DNA of 64,000 bases from Nocardioides sp. (lineage in GTDB: Bacteria > Actinomycetota > Actinomycetes > Propionibacteriales > Nocardioidaceae): the NCBI RefSeq assembly GCF_004803405.1, contig NZ_SSXI01000197.1, positions 1-64,000 of the forward strand, written 5' to 3'. A program made the translations under genes and the position numbers. The notes under the pieces are model-generated. The model was given only the letters and a program-made list of their open reading frames with translations, ran no database searches and was not told the DNA's origin. Within the stretch, counting starts at the first letter, position 1. Each line of letters starts with the position of its first letter. Positions 1 to 8,224 of the stretch are shown piece after piece.

Positions 1-2
1 CC

Positions 3-602
3 TCCTCCCCGGCTGCCCCGAACCGGCCGCCGACGCCGCGCAGGTCGCCCGCTGCACCGGCGAAGCCACGCGGATCCGGAGTGGGGCCGGCACGTCCGGC
101 ACCGAGCCGCGGACTGCTGCGTCTCGACGTACGTCGCCCTGCTGCGCCCCTGGCCACAGGGGAAGCCGCATCGGTCACCGGATCGATCGGACCGAACCGT
201 CTCGACCGCCCGGTCAGGGTCACCCTGAAGGGTTCGGTCTCTCCGGGAATGATCTACCGCAACGTCCGGACTGACCCCGGCGGCGGGTGCCTGATCAAGA
301 GACTGAGCTTCTCGTGCTCGGCGACGCTCGACCCGGGCATCAGGGCCCAGGTCCGGATCATCCTCGTCCCCGACAGGCTGACCTCTCCGGCGACCGCCGT
401 GCAGCGGCTGCTCCTGACGTCGTCGTCGGGAGCTGCCAACGAGGTGACCTCCACCCTGCAGGTCGATAAGAACGGGCCCACTGACGTGCCCGACGCTGAC
501 AGCGAGTCGCTGGCGTCCCAGCTCTTGATCCTGCTTGCCCTACTCATGTTCGCACTGGCGGCGCGCGTGACCGAGCGCCGACTTCACGCACCAGGAGACT
601 GA
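3..602 (+). CDS. hypothetical C-terminally membrane-anchored protein, 5' partial
   Basis: The frame is open from the window edge, so the true start may lie outside; the first internal start is a GTG at 81, giving 173 residues. The visible part has a beta-rich, Ig/DUF11-like stretch around RLDVRRPAAPLATGE to VTSTLQVD and ends in one hydrophobic segment (LLILLALLMFALAA) followed by basic residues, as in a C-terminal membrane anchor facing outward. It ends two bases before the GTG of the DUF4436 gene, which has its ribosome site (AGGAGA) inside this gene, so the two are probably co-transcribed. Bases 2-130 also read plausibly in another frame, so an upstream frameshift is possible. I do not recognise a family and assign no function. 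Confidence 0.5.
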   Translation, partial: SSPAAPNRPPTPRRSPAAPAKPRGSGVGPARPAPSRGLLRLDVRRPAAPLATGEAASVTGSIGPNRLDRPVRVTLKGSVSPGMIYRNVRTDPGGGCLIKRLSFSCSATLDPGIRAQVRIILVPDRLTSPATAVQRLLLTSSSGAANEVTSTLQVDKNGPTDVPDADSESLASQLLILLALLMFALAARVTERRLHAPGD

Positions 603-604
603 TC

Positions 605-1576
605 GTGTCGAATACCTCCCCCGCCCCGGCTGCCACGGCCGAACGGTCCGACTCGACCGCCGAGGACGTCCACGCCGACCGCCGTCGCAACCCGGCACCC
701 ATGATCCTCCTGGTGACCATCGTCCTGCTGGGCGGCTACTACGCGATGCTGATGGCGACGGGCGCTCTCAACGCCTCGACGACCGTGCCGGTCGAGAACC
801 AGGGACGCCCGGCCGCGCCGGACTACGTGACGCTCCAGATGAAGCTCGAGGACGTCAACCTCAGCACCCGCGTCGTCCGGGCGACCGTGCTCCCCGCACC
901 CCATGGGACGCTGGTCGGACGCAGGCCCGGGGAGATGACTCGGAGCCTGCTGATCGAGATCGCCAGTGGCGGCCCCACCACCTCCGTGGTGACCTTCCCG
1001 GCCAAGTCGATCATCGACCCCACGTCGGTGGACCTCGCGGTCGATCGTGGGGACACCGCGTTCCCGTTCGACCGGCCCTTCGTGGACTTCAACATCAGCG
1101 TTCAGGACGAGCGCACGGGCGAGGCCGTGCCCTTCGCGCTCGACCTCGAGGACTCCGCCCACCCGTGGGTATTGACGGCCACCCGCGGCGAGGCCAGCGC
1201 GGACGGCAACCAGGTCGTGTACCCCGTCCAGCTCGATGGCCACCGCGACGGTCTCACCGTCACCCTCGTCCTCTTCTACGTCGTGGTCATCCTGCTGACC
1301 ACGGGGATCGCCGTGGTCACGATCGGCAGCGCGCTCATCCGCCGGGTCCTGGAGTTCTCGAACGTGATCTGGCTCTCGGCCACGATGCTCTCCTTCCCCA
1401 CGCTGCGCAGCGTGATGCCGGGCGCGCCGCCACTCGGGACCGCTTTGGACTACATCGTGTTCTTCCCGTGCGTCTGCGCCATCGCGGTGATGCTGCTCTG
1501 GACGGGCAGCCACCTGGTGTGGCGAGAGGGCGCCGTCCTGATGGGCCGCGCCGGACGCGGCCAGGAGATCGGTTGA
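605..1576 (+). CDS. DUF4436 family membrane protein
   Basis: This 323-residue protein has the DUF4436 layout. A short cytoplasmic N-terminus is followed by a transmembrane helix at about residues 35-55 (MILLVTIVLLGGYYAML). A long extracytoplasmic beta-rich domain runs over about 65-215, and two or three helices lie at about 218-240, 255-265 and 280-300. DUF4436 proteins are actinobacterial membrane proteins of unknown function. The GTG start at 605 has an AGGAGA ribosome site, and the gene follows the preceding anchored protein by two bases. Its end converges on the FAD oxidoreductase gene with only six bases between them. The family call is fairly firm; the role is unknown. Confidence 0.75.
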   Translation: MSNTSPAPAATAERSDSTAEDVHADRRRNPAPMILLVTIVLLGGYYAMLMATGALNASTTVPVENQGRPAAPDYVTLQMKLEDVNLSTRVVRATVLPAPHGTLVGRRPGEMTRSLLIEIASGGPTTSVVTFPAKSIIDPTSVDLAVDRGDTAFPFDRPFVDFNISVQDERTGEAVPFALDLEDSAHPWVLTATRGEASADGNQVVYPVQLDGHRDGLTVTLVLFYVVVILLTTGIAVVTIGSALIRRVLEFSNVIWLSATMLSFPTLRSVMPGAPPLGTALDYIVFFPCVCAIAVMLLWTGSHLVWREGAVLMGRAGRGQEIG

Positions 1577-1582
1577 GACAGC

Positions 1583-3010
1583 TCAGCCCGGCAGCACCAC
1601 CTTCCCAGGGTTCATCAGCCCGCGTGGGTCCAGGGCCCGCTTGACCGCGCGCATCAACTCGAGCTCGACCGGATCGAGGTACGTCGCGGCGATGGCCCGC
1701 TTGGCGGTGCCGATCCCATGCTCCGCACTGATGCTGCCGCCCGCCGCGGCCACCGCGTCGTACACGACCTTCGACAGCCGGCCGCTGTGACCGAGGAACG
1801 CCGCGGGGTCCAGTCCGGGCGGGAGGCTGAGGTTGAAGTGGAGGTTGCCGTCGCCGACGTGCCCGTAGGTGACGAGCCGGACTCCCGGAAGCGCGTCGTC
1901 CAGCGCGCTGGCCGTGGCGGCGACGAACGCGGGAAGCCGTCGGATCGGGACGGTGACGTCGTGTTTGAGACTGGGGCCATGGAGGTTCTGGGCCTCGGAG
2001 ATGCCCTCGCGCAGTGACCACAGCGCGGCGCGTTGTGCCGGACTGCCCGCGACCACCGCATCGAGGAGAAGGTCGCGCGCGAAGGCCTCGCTCAGCGCTG
2101 CCTCGAGCTCCGCGGTCAGGCCGACCGCGCCGTCCGGTCCGGCGAGCTCGACGAGTCCGTACCAGGGATGAGGCGCGGCGAGCGGGTTGCGTGCCTGCGA
2201 CGCGGTCGCGAGGACCATCGACAGCGCTTCGTGCGACATCAGCTCCCAAGCCGTGACATTGCTGCCACCGTGCTCGCGGAGCACGCCCAGGACCGCGACC
2301 GCGGCGTCCACGTCCGGGAGCGCCACCCACGCGGTGACCCGGCGCGGGGTCGCCGGTACCAGGCGCAGCACCGCCGCGGTGATCACGCCCAGCGTGCCCT
2401 CGGCGCCGATGAACAGCTGCTTGAGGTCGTAGCCGGCGTTGTCCTTGCGCAGCGGGCGCAGACCGTCCCAGATCCGGCCGTCGGGCAGCACCACCTCCAG
2501 TCCGAGGGCCAGGTCGCGCACCATGCCGTACCGCAGCACCGCGGTGCCGCCCGCGTTGGTCGCGAGATTGCCGCCGATAGTGCAGCTGCCCTCGCTGCCC
2601 AGGCTGAGCGGGAAGAGCCGGCCGACAGCCGCGGCCGAGGCCTGGACGTCGCGCAGCACCGCCCCGGCCTCGACTGTGATGGTGTCCTCCACCGGGTCGA
2701 CGTCTCGGATCCGACGCAGCCGGCCGAGCTGCAGCACGACCTGGTCGCCGGTCTCGTCCGGCGTCGCGCCGCCGCACAGACCCGTGTTGCCACCTTGCGG
2801 GACGACGGCGACTCCGGCCAGGTGGCAGCGCCGTACGACCTCTGCGACCTCGGCCGTCGAGGCGGGCCGCACCACTGCGGCCGCTCGACCGCGGTGCGCC
2901 CCCCGCCAGTCGGCGGTGTACGCGGGGAGGTCGCCAGGTGCGGTGAGCATGCCCATCGGTCCTACGACAGCGGCCAGGTCCTCGAGCAGTAGCGGGGAGA
3001 TCGGTGGCAT
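1583..3010 (-). CDS. FAD-binding oxidoreductase, GlcD/D-lactate dehydrogenase family
   Basis: This 475-residue flavoprotein has an N-terminal PCMH-type FAD domain (FAD_binding_4) and a C-terminal FAD-oxidase domain. Family motifs are PQGGNTGLCGGATP, GSEGSCTIGGNLATNAGG and LFIGAEGTLGVIT in the FAD domain, then YGHVGDGNLHFN and SAEHGIG near the C-terminus, where His residues of the GHVGDGNLH and EHGIG motifs serve metal/substrate binding. Relatives oxidise D-2-hydroxyacids such as D-lactate, glycolate or D-2-hydroxyglutarate. I chose ATG at 3010 because GGAGGAC lies just upstream; the longer reading frame adds only a poor 16-residue extension. It lies 16 bases after the AEC permease gene, so the pair looks like an uptake/oxidation operon for a 2-hydroxyacid. 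The exact substrate cannot be read from sequence. Confidence 0.85.
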   Translation of the reverse strand: MPPISPLLLEDLAAVVGPMGMLTAPGDLPAYTADWRGAHRGRAAAVVRPASTAEVAEVVRRCHLAGVAVVPQGGNTGLCGGATPDETGDQVVLQLGRLRRIRDVDPVEDTITVEAGAVLRDVQASAAAVGRLFPLSLGSEGSCTIGGNLATNAGGTAVLRYGMVRDLALGLEVVLPDGRIWDGLRPLRKDNAGYDLKQLFIGAEGTLGVITAAVLRLVPATPRRVTAWVALPDVDAAVAVLGVLREHGGSNVTAWELMSHEALSMVLATASQARNPLAAPHPWYGLVELAGPDGAVGLTAELEAALSEAFARDLLLDAVVAGSPAQRAALWSLREGISEAQNLHGPSLKHDVTVPIRRLPAFVAATASALDDALPGVRLVTYGHVGDGNLHFNLSLPPGLDPAAFLGHSGRLSKVVYDAVAAAGGSISAEHGIGTAKRAIAATYLDPVELELMRAVKRALDPRGLMNPGKVVLPG

Positions 3011-3026
3011 GGGTCCTCCGGGATCG

Positions 3027-3938
3027 TCAGCCGAGCAGGAGGGCGACCACCAGCGCAACCGGCAGGCTGCACAGGGTGGTCACCAGGATCGTCTCGCGGG
3101 CGACGTCCTCGCCCGTGCGGTAGCGGACGGCGTGCAGGAAGATGTTCTGTGCGGTCGGCAGCGCCGCGGTCATCACCACGCCGAGCAGGACCGTGCCCTG
3201 AAGGCCCAGCGCCGTGCCGACCAGCCAGGCGACCGTCGGCATGAGCGCGAGCTTCAGCACGGTCGCGGTGAGCATCTCGCGGTTGTGGCCGGTCCGGCCG
3301 ACGGGCGGGCTGAGCCGCAGCGCCGCTCCGTACGACAGCAGCATCAGCGGGATGGCTGCGTCGGCGAGCAGCCGCAGCGGCGACTGGACGAGGGACGGGA
3401 GCGGCCAGCCGGTGACCGCGAGCAGCACGCCGAGCATCGCCGCGATCGTCAGTGGGTTGGTCACCAGTCTGCGCAGCACATTGCGGGCTCCCGCTCCCCT
3501 GCCCGTGTGCCGGTCGAGGACCACCAGCGCCAGCGGCTGCACGACGAGCATCTGCACCAGGAGGGTCGGCACCACCACGGTGATGTCGCCGACGACGTAC
3601 GCCGCGATCGCGATCCCCAGGTTGCCCGCATTGACGTACGACGCCGTCAGCGACCCGATCACCACCGAGCCGGTGTCGAGGCGCCAGCGCCACCTGGCCA
3701 GGGCGGCGTACACCGCGAAGCTGATGCCGAGGGAGGCGGCCGAGGCGGCGAGATTCCCCGCTGCGCCGCTGATCCGGACCTCGCTGATCACGACGACCAT
3801 GAGTGCCGGGGAGGCGACGAAGAACGCGATCTCCGCCAGGGCGCGTTGCGAGCGGACGTCGAGGACGCGGCCGTGCGCCAGCGCGGCGCCCGCGGCGATC
3901 ACGACGAGGATGGTGAGGAAGCCGTTCAACAGCTCCAC
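3027..3938 (-). CDS. AEC family transporter (auxin efflux carrier/malonate permease type)
   Basis: This is a 303-residue, very hydrophobic protein with about ten predicted helices. It starts MELLNGFLTILVVIAAGAAL and has the AEC-family halves with Asn/Gly-rich crossover segments (ASYVNAGNLGIAIAAYVVG and MTAALPTAQNIFLHAVRY). AEC proteins move small carboxylates such as malonate and malate. It is the first gene of a minus-strand pair with the GlcD-type flavoprotein, 16 bases apart, which suggests it carries that enzyme's 2-hydroxyacid substrate or product. It is divergent from the D-2-hydroxyacid dehydrogenase gene with an 86-base shared upstream region. Confidence 0.85.
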   Translation of the reverse strand: MELLNGFLTILVVIAAGAALAHGRVLDVRSQRALAEIAFFVASPALMVVVISEVRISGAAGNLAASAASLGISFAVYAALARWRWRLDTGSVVIGSLTASYVNAGNLGIAIAAYVVGDITVVVPTLLVQMLVVQPLALVVLDRHTGRGAGARNVLRRLVTNPLTIAAMLGVLLAVTGWPLPSLVQSPLRLLADAAIPLMLLSYGAALRLSPPVGRTGHNREMLTATVLKLALMPTVAWLVGTALGLQGTVLLGVVMTAALPTAQNIFLHAVRYRTGEDVARETILVTTLCSLPVALVVALLLG

Positions 3939-4024
3939 GCCTGCCCCCTCCGAGTCGCCCCGCGCATCGCGCCATGCCCGACCGGACGTGGACGGTCAGG
4001 GTCTCGGTGGCGAGGATGGCGGCC

Positions 4025-4960
4025 ATGACCAGCCTCCCCGGCGGCCCACGAGTGGTCCGCGCCAGCGCGATGATGCCCGAGCTCGAGCGCGACCTGGTCG
4101 ACCGCTATGCCGCGCCGTCGCTGGCCGAGCTGGACGGCGTGGTGCCCGGTGTCGAGGTGGCCGTGGTGGGCTTCGGCAACGGCGTCACGGCCGAGGTGAT
4201 GGACCGGCTCCCCGACCTGAGGGCGATCGTCAACTTCGGCGTCGGTTATGACGCCAACGACGTCGACGAGGCGCGCCGACGCGGCATCCCGATCGCCAAC
4301 ACCCCGGATGTGCTCGACGACTGCGTAGCCGACGTCGCGGTCGGACTCGTCATCGACGTCATGCGAGGCCTGAGCGCTGCCGACCGCTTCGTCCGACGGG
4401 GCGAATGGGCCGGCGGCAGTCGCTTCCCGTTGACCCGGCGGGTCACCGGCGCCCGCGTGGGCATTCTCGGCCTGGGCCGGATCGGACTGGCGATAGCCCG
4501 TCGGCTCGAAGGGTTCGACACCGTCATCAGCTATCACTCGCGCAACCGGCGCGACGACGTGCAGTACGCCTACGCCACCTCTCCGATCGAGCTCGCCGCG
4601 AGCTGCGACGTGCTGATCGTGGTCACCCCCGGTGGGCCCGGCACCCAGGGGCTGGTCGACGCCCCGGTGCTGACAGCACTCGGCCCGGACGGGTTCCTGG
4701 TCAACGTCGCCCGGGGCTCTGTCGTCGACGAGGACGCCCTGGTCGCGGCGCTCGAGGACGGTCGGATCGCCGGTGCCGGGCTCGATGTCTACGCCCACGA
4801 GCCGCGGGTGCCCGAGGCCCTGACCGGCCGCGATGACGTCGTCCTCCTCCCCCACGTCGCCAGCGGGACGGTCGAGACCCGGAGGGCGATGGCCGATCTC
4901 GTGCTCGACAACGTCGAGCGCTTCCTGTCGCACGGCGTGCTCCTGACACCGGTGGACTGA
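4025..4960 (+). CDS. NAD(P)-dependent D-2-hydroxyacid dehydrogenase
   Basis: This 311-residue enzyme is of the D-isomer-specific 2-hydroxyacid dehydrogenase family. The Rossmann motif GLGRIGLAIARRL is in the middle. The catalytic Arg is in VNVARGSVVDEDAL, the Glu in LDVYAHEP and the His in LLPHVASGT. The sequence resembles the glyoxylate/hydroxypyruvate reductase branch, which reduces 2-oxoacids using NADPH or NADH, but substrate is not decidable here. I chose ATG 4025, with GAGG nine bases upstream; ATG 4016 is an alternative and the longer frame from 3974 is unlikely. Neighbours on both sides are other 2-hydroxyacid enzymes. Confidence 0.85.
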   Translation: MTSLPGGPRVVRASAMMPELERDLVDRYAAPSLAELDGVVPGVEVAVVGFGNGVTAEVMDRLPDLRAIVNFGVGYDANDVDEARRRGIPIANTPDVLDDCVADVAVGLVIDVMRGLSAADRFVRRGEWAGGSRFPLTRRVTGARVGILGLGRIGLAIARRLEGFDTVISYHSRNRRDDVQYAYATSPIELAASCDVLIVVTPGGPGTQGLVDAPVLTALGPDGFLVNVARGSVVDEDALVAALEDGRIAGAGLDVYAHEPRVPEALTGRDDVVLLPHVASGTVETRRAMADLVLDNVERFLSHGVLLTPVD

Positions 4961-4995
4961 ACCATTGCGGCCATCGCGGCCGTCGCGGCGGTTGG

Positions 4996-6318
4996 TCACG
5001 GACGCAGCCGCACGTGCTCACCGGTGATCTCGCTGACGTCTGCGGCCCCCAGCAGACTCATCGCCCGGACCAGCTCGGAGACCAGGATGTGCAGCGCGGC
5101 GTCGACGCCCCGCTGGCCGCCGACCATCAACCCGTAGAGGTAGGGACGGCCGATCAGCACGGCTCGCGCCCCGAGCGCGACTGCGGCCAGCACGTCGCCG
5201 CCGCTGCGCACGCCGGAGTCGACGTAGACCTCCGCCCGGTCGCCCACGGCGCGGACGACGTCCGGCAGGAGCTCGAGCGGGACCGGTGCGCGGTCGAGCT
5301 GGCGGCCGCCGTGGTTGGACAGCACCACCGCGTCCGCGCCGGCGTCGACCGCGGCGACGGCGTCGGCCACGGAGAGCACGCCCTTGACCACCACCGGCCC
5401 CTGCCACTCCTCCTTGAGCCAGGCGATGTCCGCCGGTCGAAGTGACTGCTCCCGCACGGTGTTCGAGACGCCCCATCGACCGTACGGCGAACCCTCGGGG
5501 AAGGTCGCGAAGCGGAGCGGCTCGGTGGAGAGGATGTTCGCCAGCCAGCCGGGGTGGCGGGCCAGGCCGGCGAACGTGCGGGCGGTGAGCCGCGGCGGGA
5601 TCGCGAACCCGTTGGCGACGTCCTTGCGCTTGAGTCCCGTCACGGTGGTGTCGATGGTGAGCATCGCGGTTTCGTACCCGCTTGCCCGGGCCTCGCGTAG
5701 GTGCTCCAGCGACACCGCACGGTCCTTCATCAAGTAGAGCTGGAACCAGTTGCGTCCGCCGGCCCCCGCCCGCGCGGTGTCGCCGATCGAGGTCGTCGCA
5801 TAGGTCGAGAGGGTGTAGGGAAGTCCGGCGGCCGCGGCCGCCGCTGCGGCGGCCGCCTCGCCTGTGTGGTGGCTCAGCCGGGTGTAGCCGGTCGGCGCGA
5901 GCACGATCGGCGCCGCGGCCGGCCGGCCGAGGATGGTGGTCTCCGTCGAGGGGGCGGCGACCTGTCCGAAAGCGGTGGGACGGAGCTCGACCCCCTCGAA
6001 CGCCTCGCGGTTGCGGTGCAGGGACAGCTCCGACTCCGACCCGCCGGCGACGTACTCCCACACCGCGGCCGGAACGCGCCGGCGGGCCGACCGCTCGAGG
6101 TCGTCGATGCTCAGGCAGCGGGCGAGGCGGCGGGCGGTGGGAGACGCCGGTATCTCCCGCGGGGAGAGGAACGGCGACACATCACGCCAGCGCGGCAGCC
6201 GGCGTCGGGGCCTTGGCGCTGGTGCCGACCAGCGTGGCCCCGGGGTCGACGCGGGCGCGGCGACCGCCGCGGTCGTGGCGGTCGCCACGGACCGTTCCGA
6301 GGGTGCAGTCCGGGACAC
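4996..6318 (-). CDS. FMN-dependent alpha-hydroxyacid oxidising enzyme (L-lactate dehydrogenase/oxidase family)
   Basis: This protein has 440 residues in this frame. The TIM-barrel FMN family is clear: FMN-binding LAPTGYTRLSHHTGE, FQLYLMKDR, VVVKGVLS, and the active-site motif SNHGGRQLD carrying the catalytic His and Arg, then YVDSGVRSGGDVL and GARAVLIGRPYLYG. Members oxidise L-lactate, glycolate or mandelate, passing electrons to quinones or oxygen. The first 75 residues are rich in Ala, Pro and Arg and are not part of the family core (which begins near RCLSIDDLERSARRR), so the true start may be internal. It is divergent from the talarate dehydratase gene with 75 bases between the starts. Confidence 0.82.
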   Translation of the reverse strand: MSRTAPSERSVATATTAAVAAPASTPGPRWSAPAPRPRRRLPRWRDVSPFLSPREIPASPTARRLARCLSIDDLERSARRRVPAAVWEYVAGGSESELSLHRNREAFEGVELRPTAFGQVAAPSTETTILGRPAAAPIVLAPTGYTRLSHHTGEAAAAAAAAAAGLPYTLSTYATTSIGDTARAGAGGRNWFQLYLMKDRAVSLEHLREARASGYETAMLTIDTTVTGLKRKDVANGFAIPPRLTARTFAGLARHPGWLANILSTEPLRFATFPEGSPYGRWGVSNTVREQSLRPADIAWLKEEWQGPVVVKGVLSVADAVAAVDAGADAVVLSNHGGRQLDRAPVPLELLPDVVRAVGDRAEVYVDSGVRSGGDVLAAVALGARAVLIGRPYLYGLMVGGQRGVDAALHILVSELVRAMSLLGAADVSEITGEHVRLRP

Positions 6319-6340
6319 GTCTGGCCTTTCCCTCGCTCAT

Positions 6341-6384
6341 CCGATAAGTTCAGCACTCATCATACAAGTGCCTCGACCGATAAG
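6341..6384. promoter_or_regulatory. candidate operator region between divergent hydroxyacid and hexarate genes
   Basis: The 75-base divergent spacer holds an exact direct repeat CCGATAAG at 6341-6348 and 6377-6384. Between them is an inverted repeat CACT-N9-AGTG at 6354-6370 whose core CATCATACAAG resembles the AT-rich dyads bound by FadR-type GntR regulators. The regulator encoded at 7540, right after the dehydratase, is the obvious candidate to bind here. This is inference from symmetry and position only. Confidence 0.35.
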
Positions 6385-6393
6385 GAACGCCCC

Positions 6394-7518
6394 ATGGCCG
6401 CCGATGCGATCCGCACCCTCACGCTGTCCCACGTCGTCCTCCCCCTGGAGAACCCGGTCAGCGACGCGAAGGTCCTCACCGGCCGGCAGAAGCCGCTGAC
6501 TGAGACCGTCCTGCTCTTCGTCGAGGTGGAGACCGAGCAGGGACACCGCGGCATGGGCTTCTCCTACTCCAAGCGCGCCGGAGGCAAGGCCCAGTACGCG
6601 CATCTGAAGGAGGTCGCCGAGGTCGCCCTCGGGCAGGACCCCGCCGACATCGACCGGATCTACCAGTCGCTGATGTGGGCCGGCGCCTCCGTGGGCCGCT
6701 CCGGGGTCGCCACCCAGGCGGTCGCCGCCCTCGACGTGGCCCTGTGGGACCTCAAGGCGCGGCGTGCTGGCCTGCCGCTGGCCAAGCTGCTGGGCGCCTA
6801 CCGCGACTCCTGCCGGGTCTACAACACCTCCGGCGGTTTCCTCCAGGCCTCGGTCGCCGAGATCAAGGAGAAGGCCACCGCGTCGCTCGAGTCGGGCATC
6901 GGCGGGATCAAGATCAAGGTCGGGCAGCCCGACTGGCGCACCGACCTGGAGCGCGTGGCTGCCGTGCGCGAGCACCTGGGCGACAACCCGTTGATGGTCG
7001 ACGCCAACCAGCAGTGGGACCGCGACCGGGCCCGCCGGATGTGCCGTGAGCTCGAGCAGTACGACCTGGTCTGGATCGAGGAGCCGCTCGACGCCTGGGA
7101 CGCCGTCGGTCACGCCGACCTCTCCCGCACCTTCGACACCCCCATCGCCACCGGCGAGATGCTCACCTCGGTGCCCGAGCACATGGCGCTGGTCGACGCC
7201 GGCTACCGCGGCATCGTCCAGCCCGACGCTCCGCGGATCGGCGGCATCACGCCGTTCCTGCGGTTCGCCACCCTGGCCTCGCACGCCGGCCTCGCCCTGG
7301 CGCCGCACTATGCGATGGAGATCCACCTCCACCTCGCCGCGGCCTACCCGAGCGAGCCGTGGGTGGAGCACTTCGAGTGGCTCAACCCGCTGTTCGAGGA
7401 GCGCATCGACATCCACGACGGTCGGATGTGGGTGCCGGACCGCCCGGGCCTCGGGTTCACGCTCAGCGAGCGGATGCGGGCCCTCACCGTGGAGACCGCC
7501 ACCTTCGGTCGGTCCTGA
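6394..7518 (+). CDS. L-talarate/galactarate dehydratase (enolase superfamily)
   Basis: This 374-residue member of the mandelate racemase subgroup of the enolase superfamily closely follows the L-talarate/galactarate dehydratase pattern I know from proteobacteria. Shared features are SDAKVLTGRQKP with TE following, GFSYSKRAGG, WAGASVGRSG and WVEHFEWLNPLF. Catalytic residues are visible: the KxK pair in GIKIKVGQPD, the metal ligands Asp in MVDANQQW, Glu in VWIEEPLD and Glu in ATGEMLTS, and the His in LAPHYAMEIHLH. The product would be 5-keto-4-deoxyglucarate, which the aldolase-family enzyme at 14170 uses. ATG 6394 follows AAGGAA; the much longer open frame upstream is antisense to the FMN enzyme and is discarded. 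Its own GntR-type regulator lies 21 bases downstream. Confidence 0.88.
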   Translation: MAADAIRTLTLSHVVLPLENPVSDAKVLTGRQKPLTETVLLFVEVETEQGHRGMGFSYSKRAGGKAQYAHLKEVAEVALGQDPADIDRIYQSLMWAGASVGRSGVATQAVAALDVALWDLKARRAGLPLAKLLGAYRDSCRVYNTSGGFLQASVAEIKEKATASLESGIGGIKIKVGQPDWRTDLERVAAVREHLGDNPLMVDANQQWDRDRARRMCRELEQYDLVWIEEPLDAWDAVGHADLSRTFDTPIATGEMLTSVPEHMALVDAGYRGIVQPDAPRIGGITPFLRFATLASHAGLALAPHYAMEIHLHLAAAYPSEPWVEHFEWLNPLFEERIDIHDGRMWVPDRPGLGFTLSERMRALTVETATFGRS

Positions 7519-7539
7519 TCCACCGGGCATGATGCGCCC

Positions 7540-8214
7540 ATGACGACGACCCTGGCGCACCGCGTGGTGGCCGGCCTCAAGGACCGGATCCTCGCCGGCG
7601 AGCTGGCGCCCGGCACCCGCCTGCCCTCGGAGAACGAGCTGATCGAGGAGTACGGCGTCTCGCGCACCGTCGTGAGGGAGGCGGTCACCCGCCTGCGGGC
7701 GGAGGGCCTCGTGGAGACCTTCCAGGGCCGCGGCTCGTTCGTGCTGGCCGTGCCGGAGCCATCGTCGTTCAGGGTCGAGTCGTCGGCGATCCGCAGCCAC
7801 CACGACGTCCTCGCGGTGGTCGACTTCCGGCTGGGTATCGAGTGCGAGTCCGCCGCGCTGGCGGCGCGGCACCGCACCGACGCCGACCAGACGGCGATCA
7901 CCGCGGCGATGACGGCCTTCACCGACGCCGGCCGGGAAGGGGCGGTCGAAGCCGACTTCGCCTTCCACGTCGCGATCGCCCGCGCCACACACAACCGCTT
8001 CTACGTCGACCTGCTGGAGTCGCTCGGTCCGATGATGATCATGCTGCAGCGCACGCAGCTCGGCGCGGAGTTCTCGATGACCGACGCCGCGCATGTCGAG
8101 CGGGTGCAGCGCGAGCACGACAACGTCGCGGCCGCAGTCCTGGCGGGCGACTCCGACACCGCGCGCGCGGCGATGCGGGTGCACCTGGGCAACACCCGTC
8201 GGCGACTGGGCTGA
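7540..8214 (+). CDS. FadR-subfamily GntR transcriptional regulator (FCD domain)
   Basis: This is a 224-residue regulator. The N-terminal winged helix at about residues 5-70 has the GntR signature PGTRLPSENELIEEYGVSRT followed by VVREAVTRLRAEGLVETFQGRGSFV. The C-terminal all-helical FCD ligand domain at about 85-215 contains FRLGIECESAALAARH, DFAFHVAIARATHN and a late EHDNVAAAVLAGD, which hold the Asp and His residues that bind metal in this family. FCD regulators sense small carboxylates. The position immediately after the talarate/galactarate dehydratase suggests it responds to a hexarate or its product and controls the 6319-6393 divergent spacer. Confidence 0.9.
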   Translation: MTTTLAHRVVAGLKDRILAGELAPGTRLPSENELIEEYGVSRTVVREAVTRLRAEGLVETFQGRGSFVLAVPEPSSFRVESSAIRSHHDVLAVVDFRLGIECESAALAARHRTDADQTAITAAMTAFTDAGREGAVEADFAFHVAIARATHNRFYVDLLESLGPMMIMLQRTQLGAEFSMTDAAHVERVQREHDNVAAAVLAGDSDTARAAMRVHLGNTRRRLG

Positions 8215-8224
8215 ACCGGTCGGA

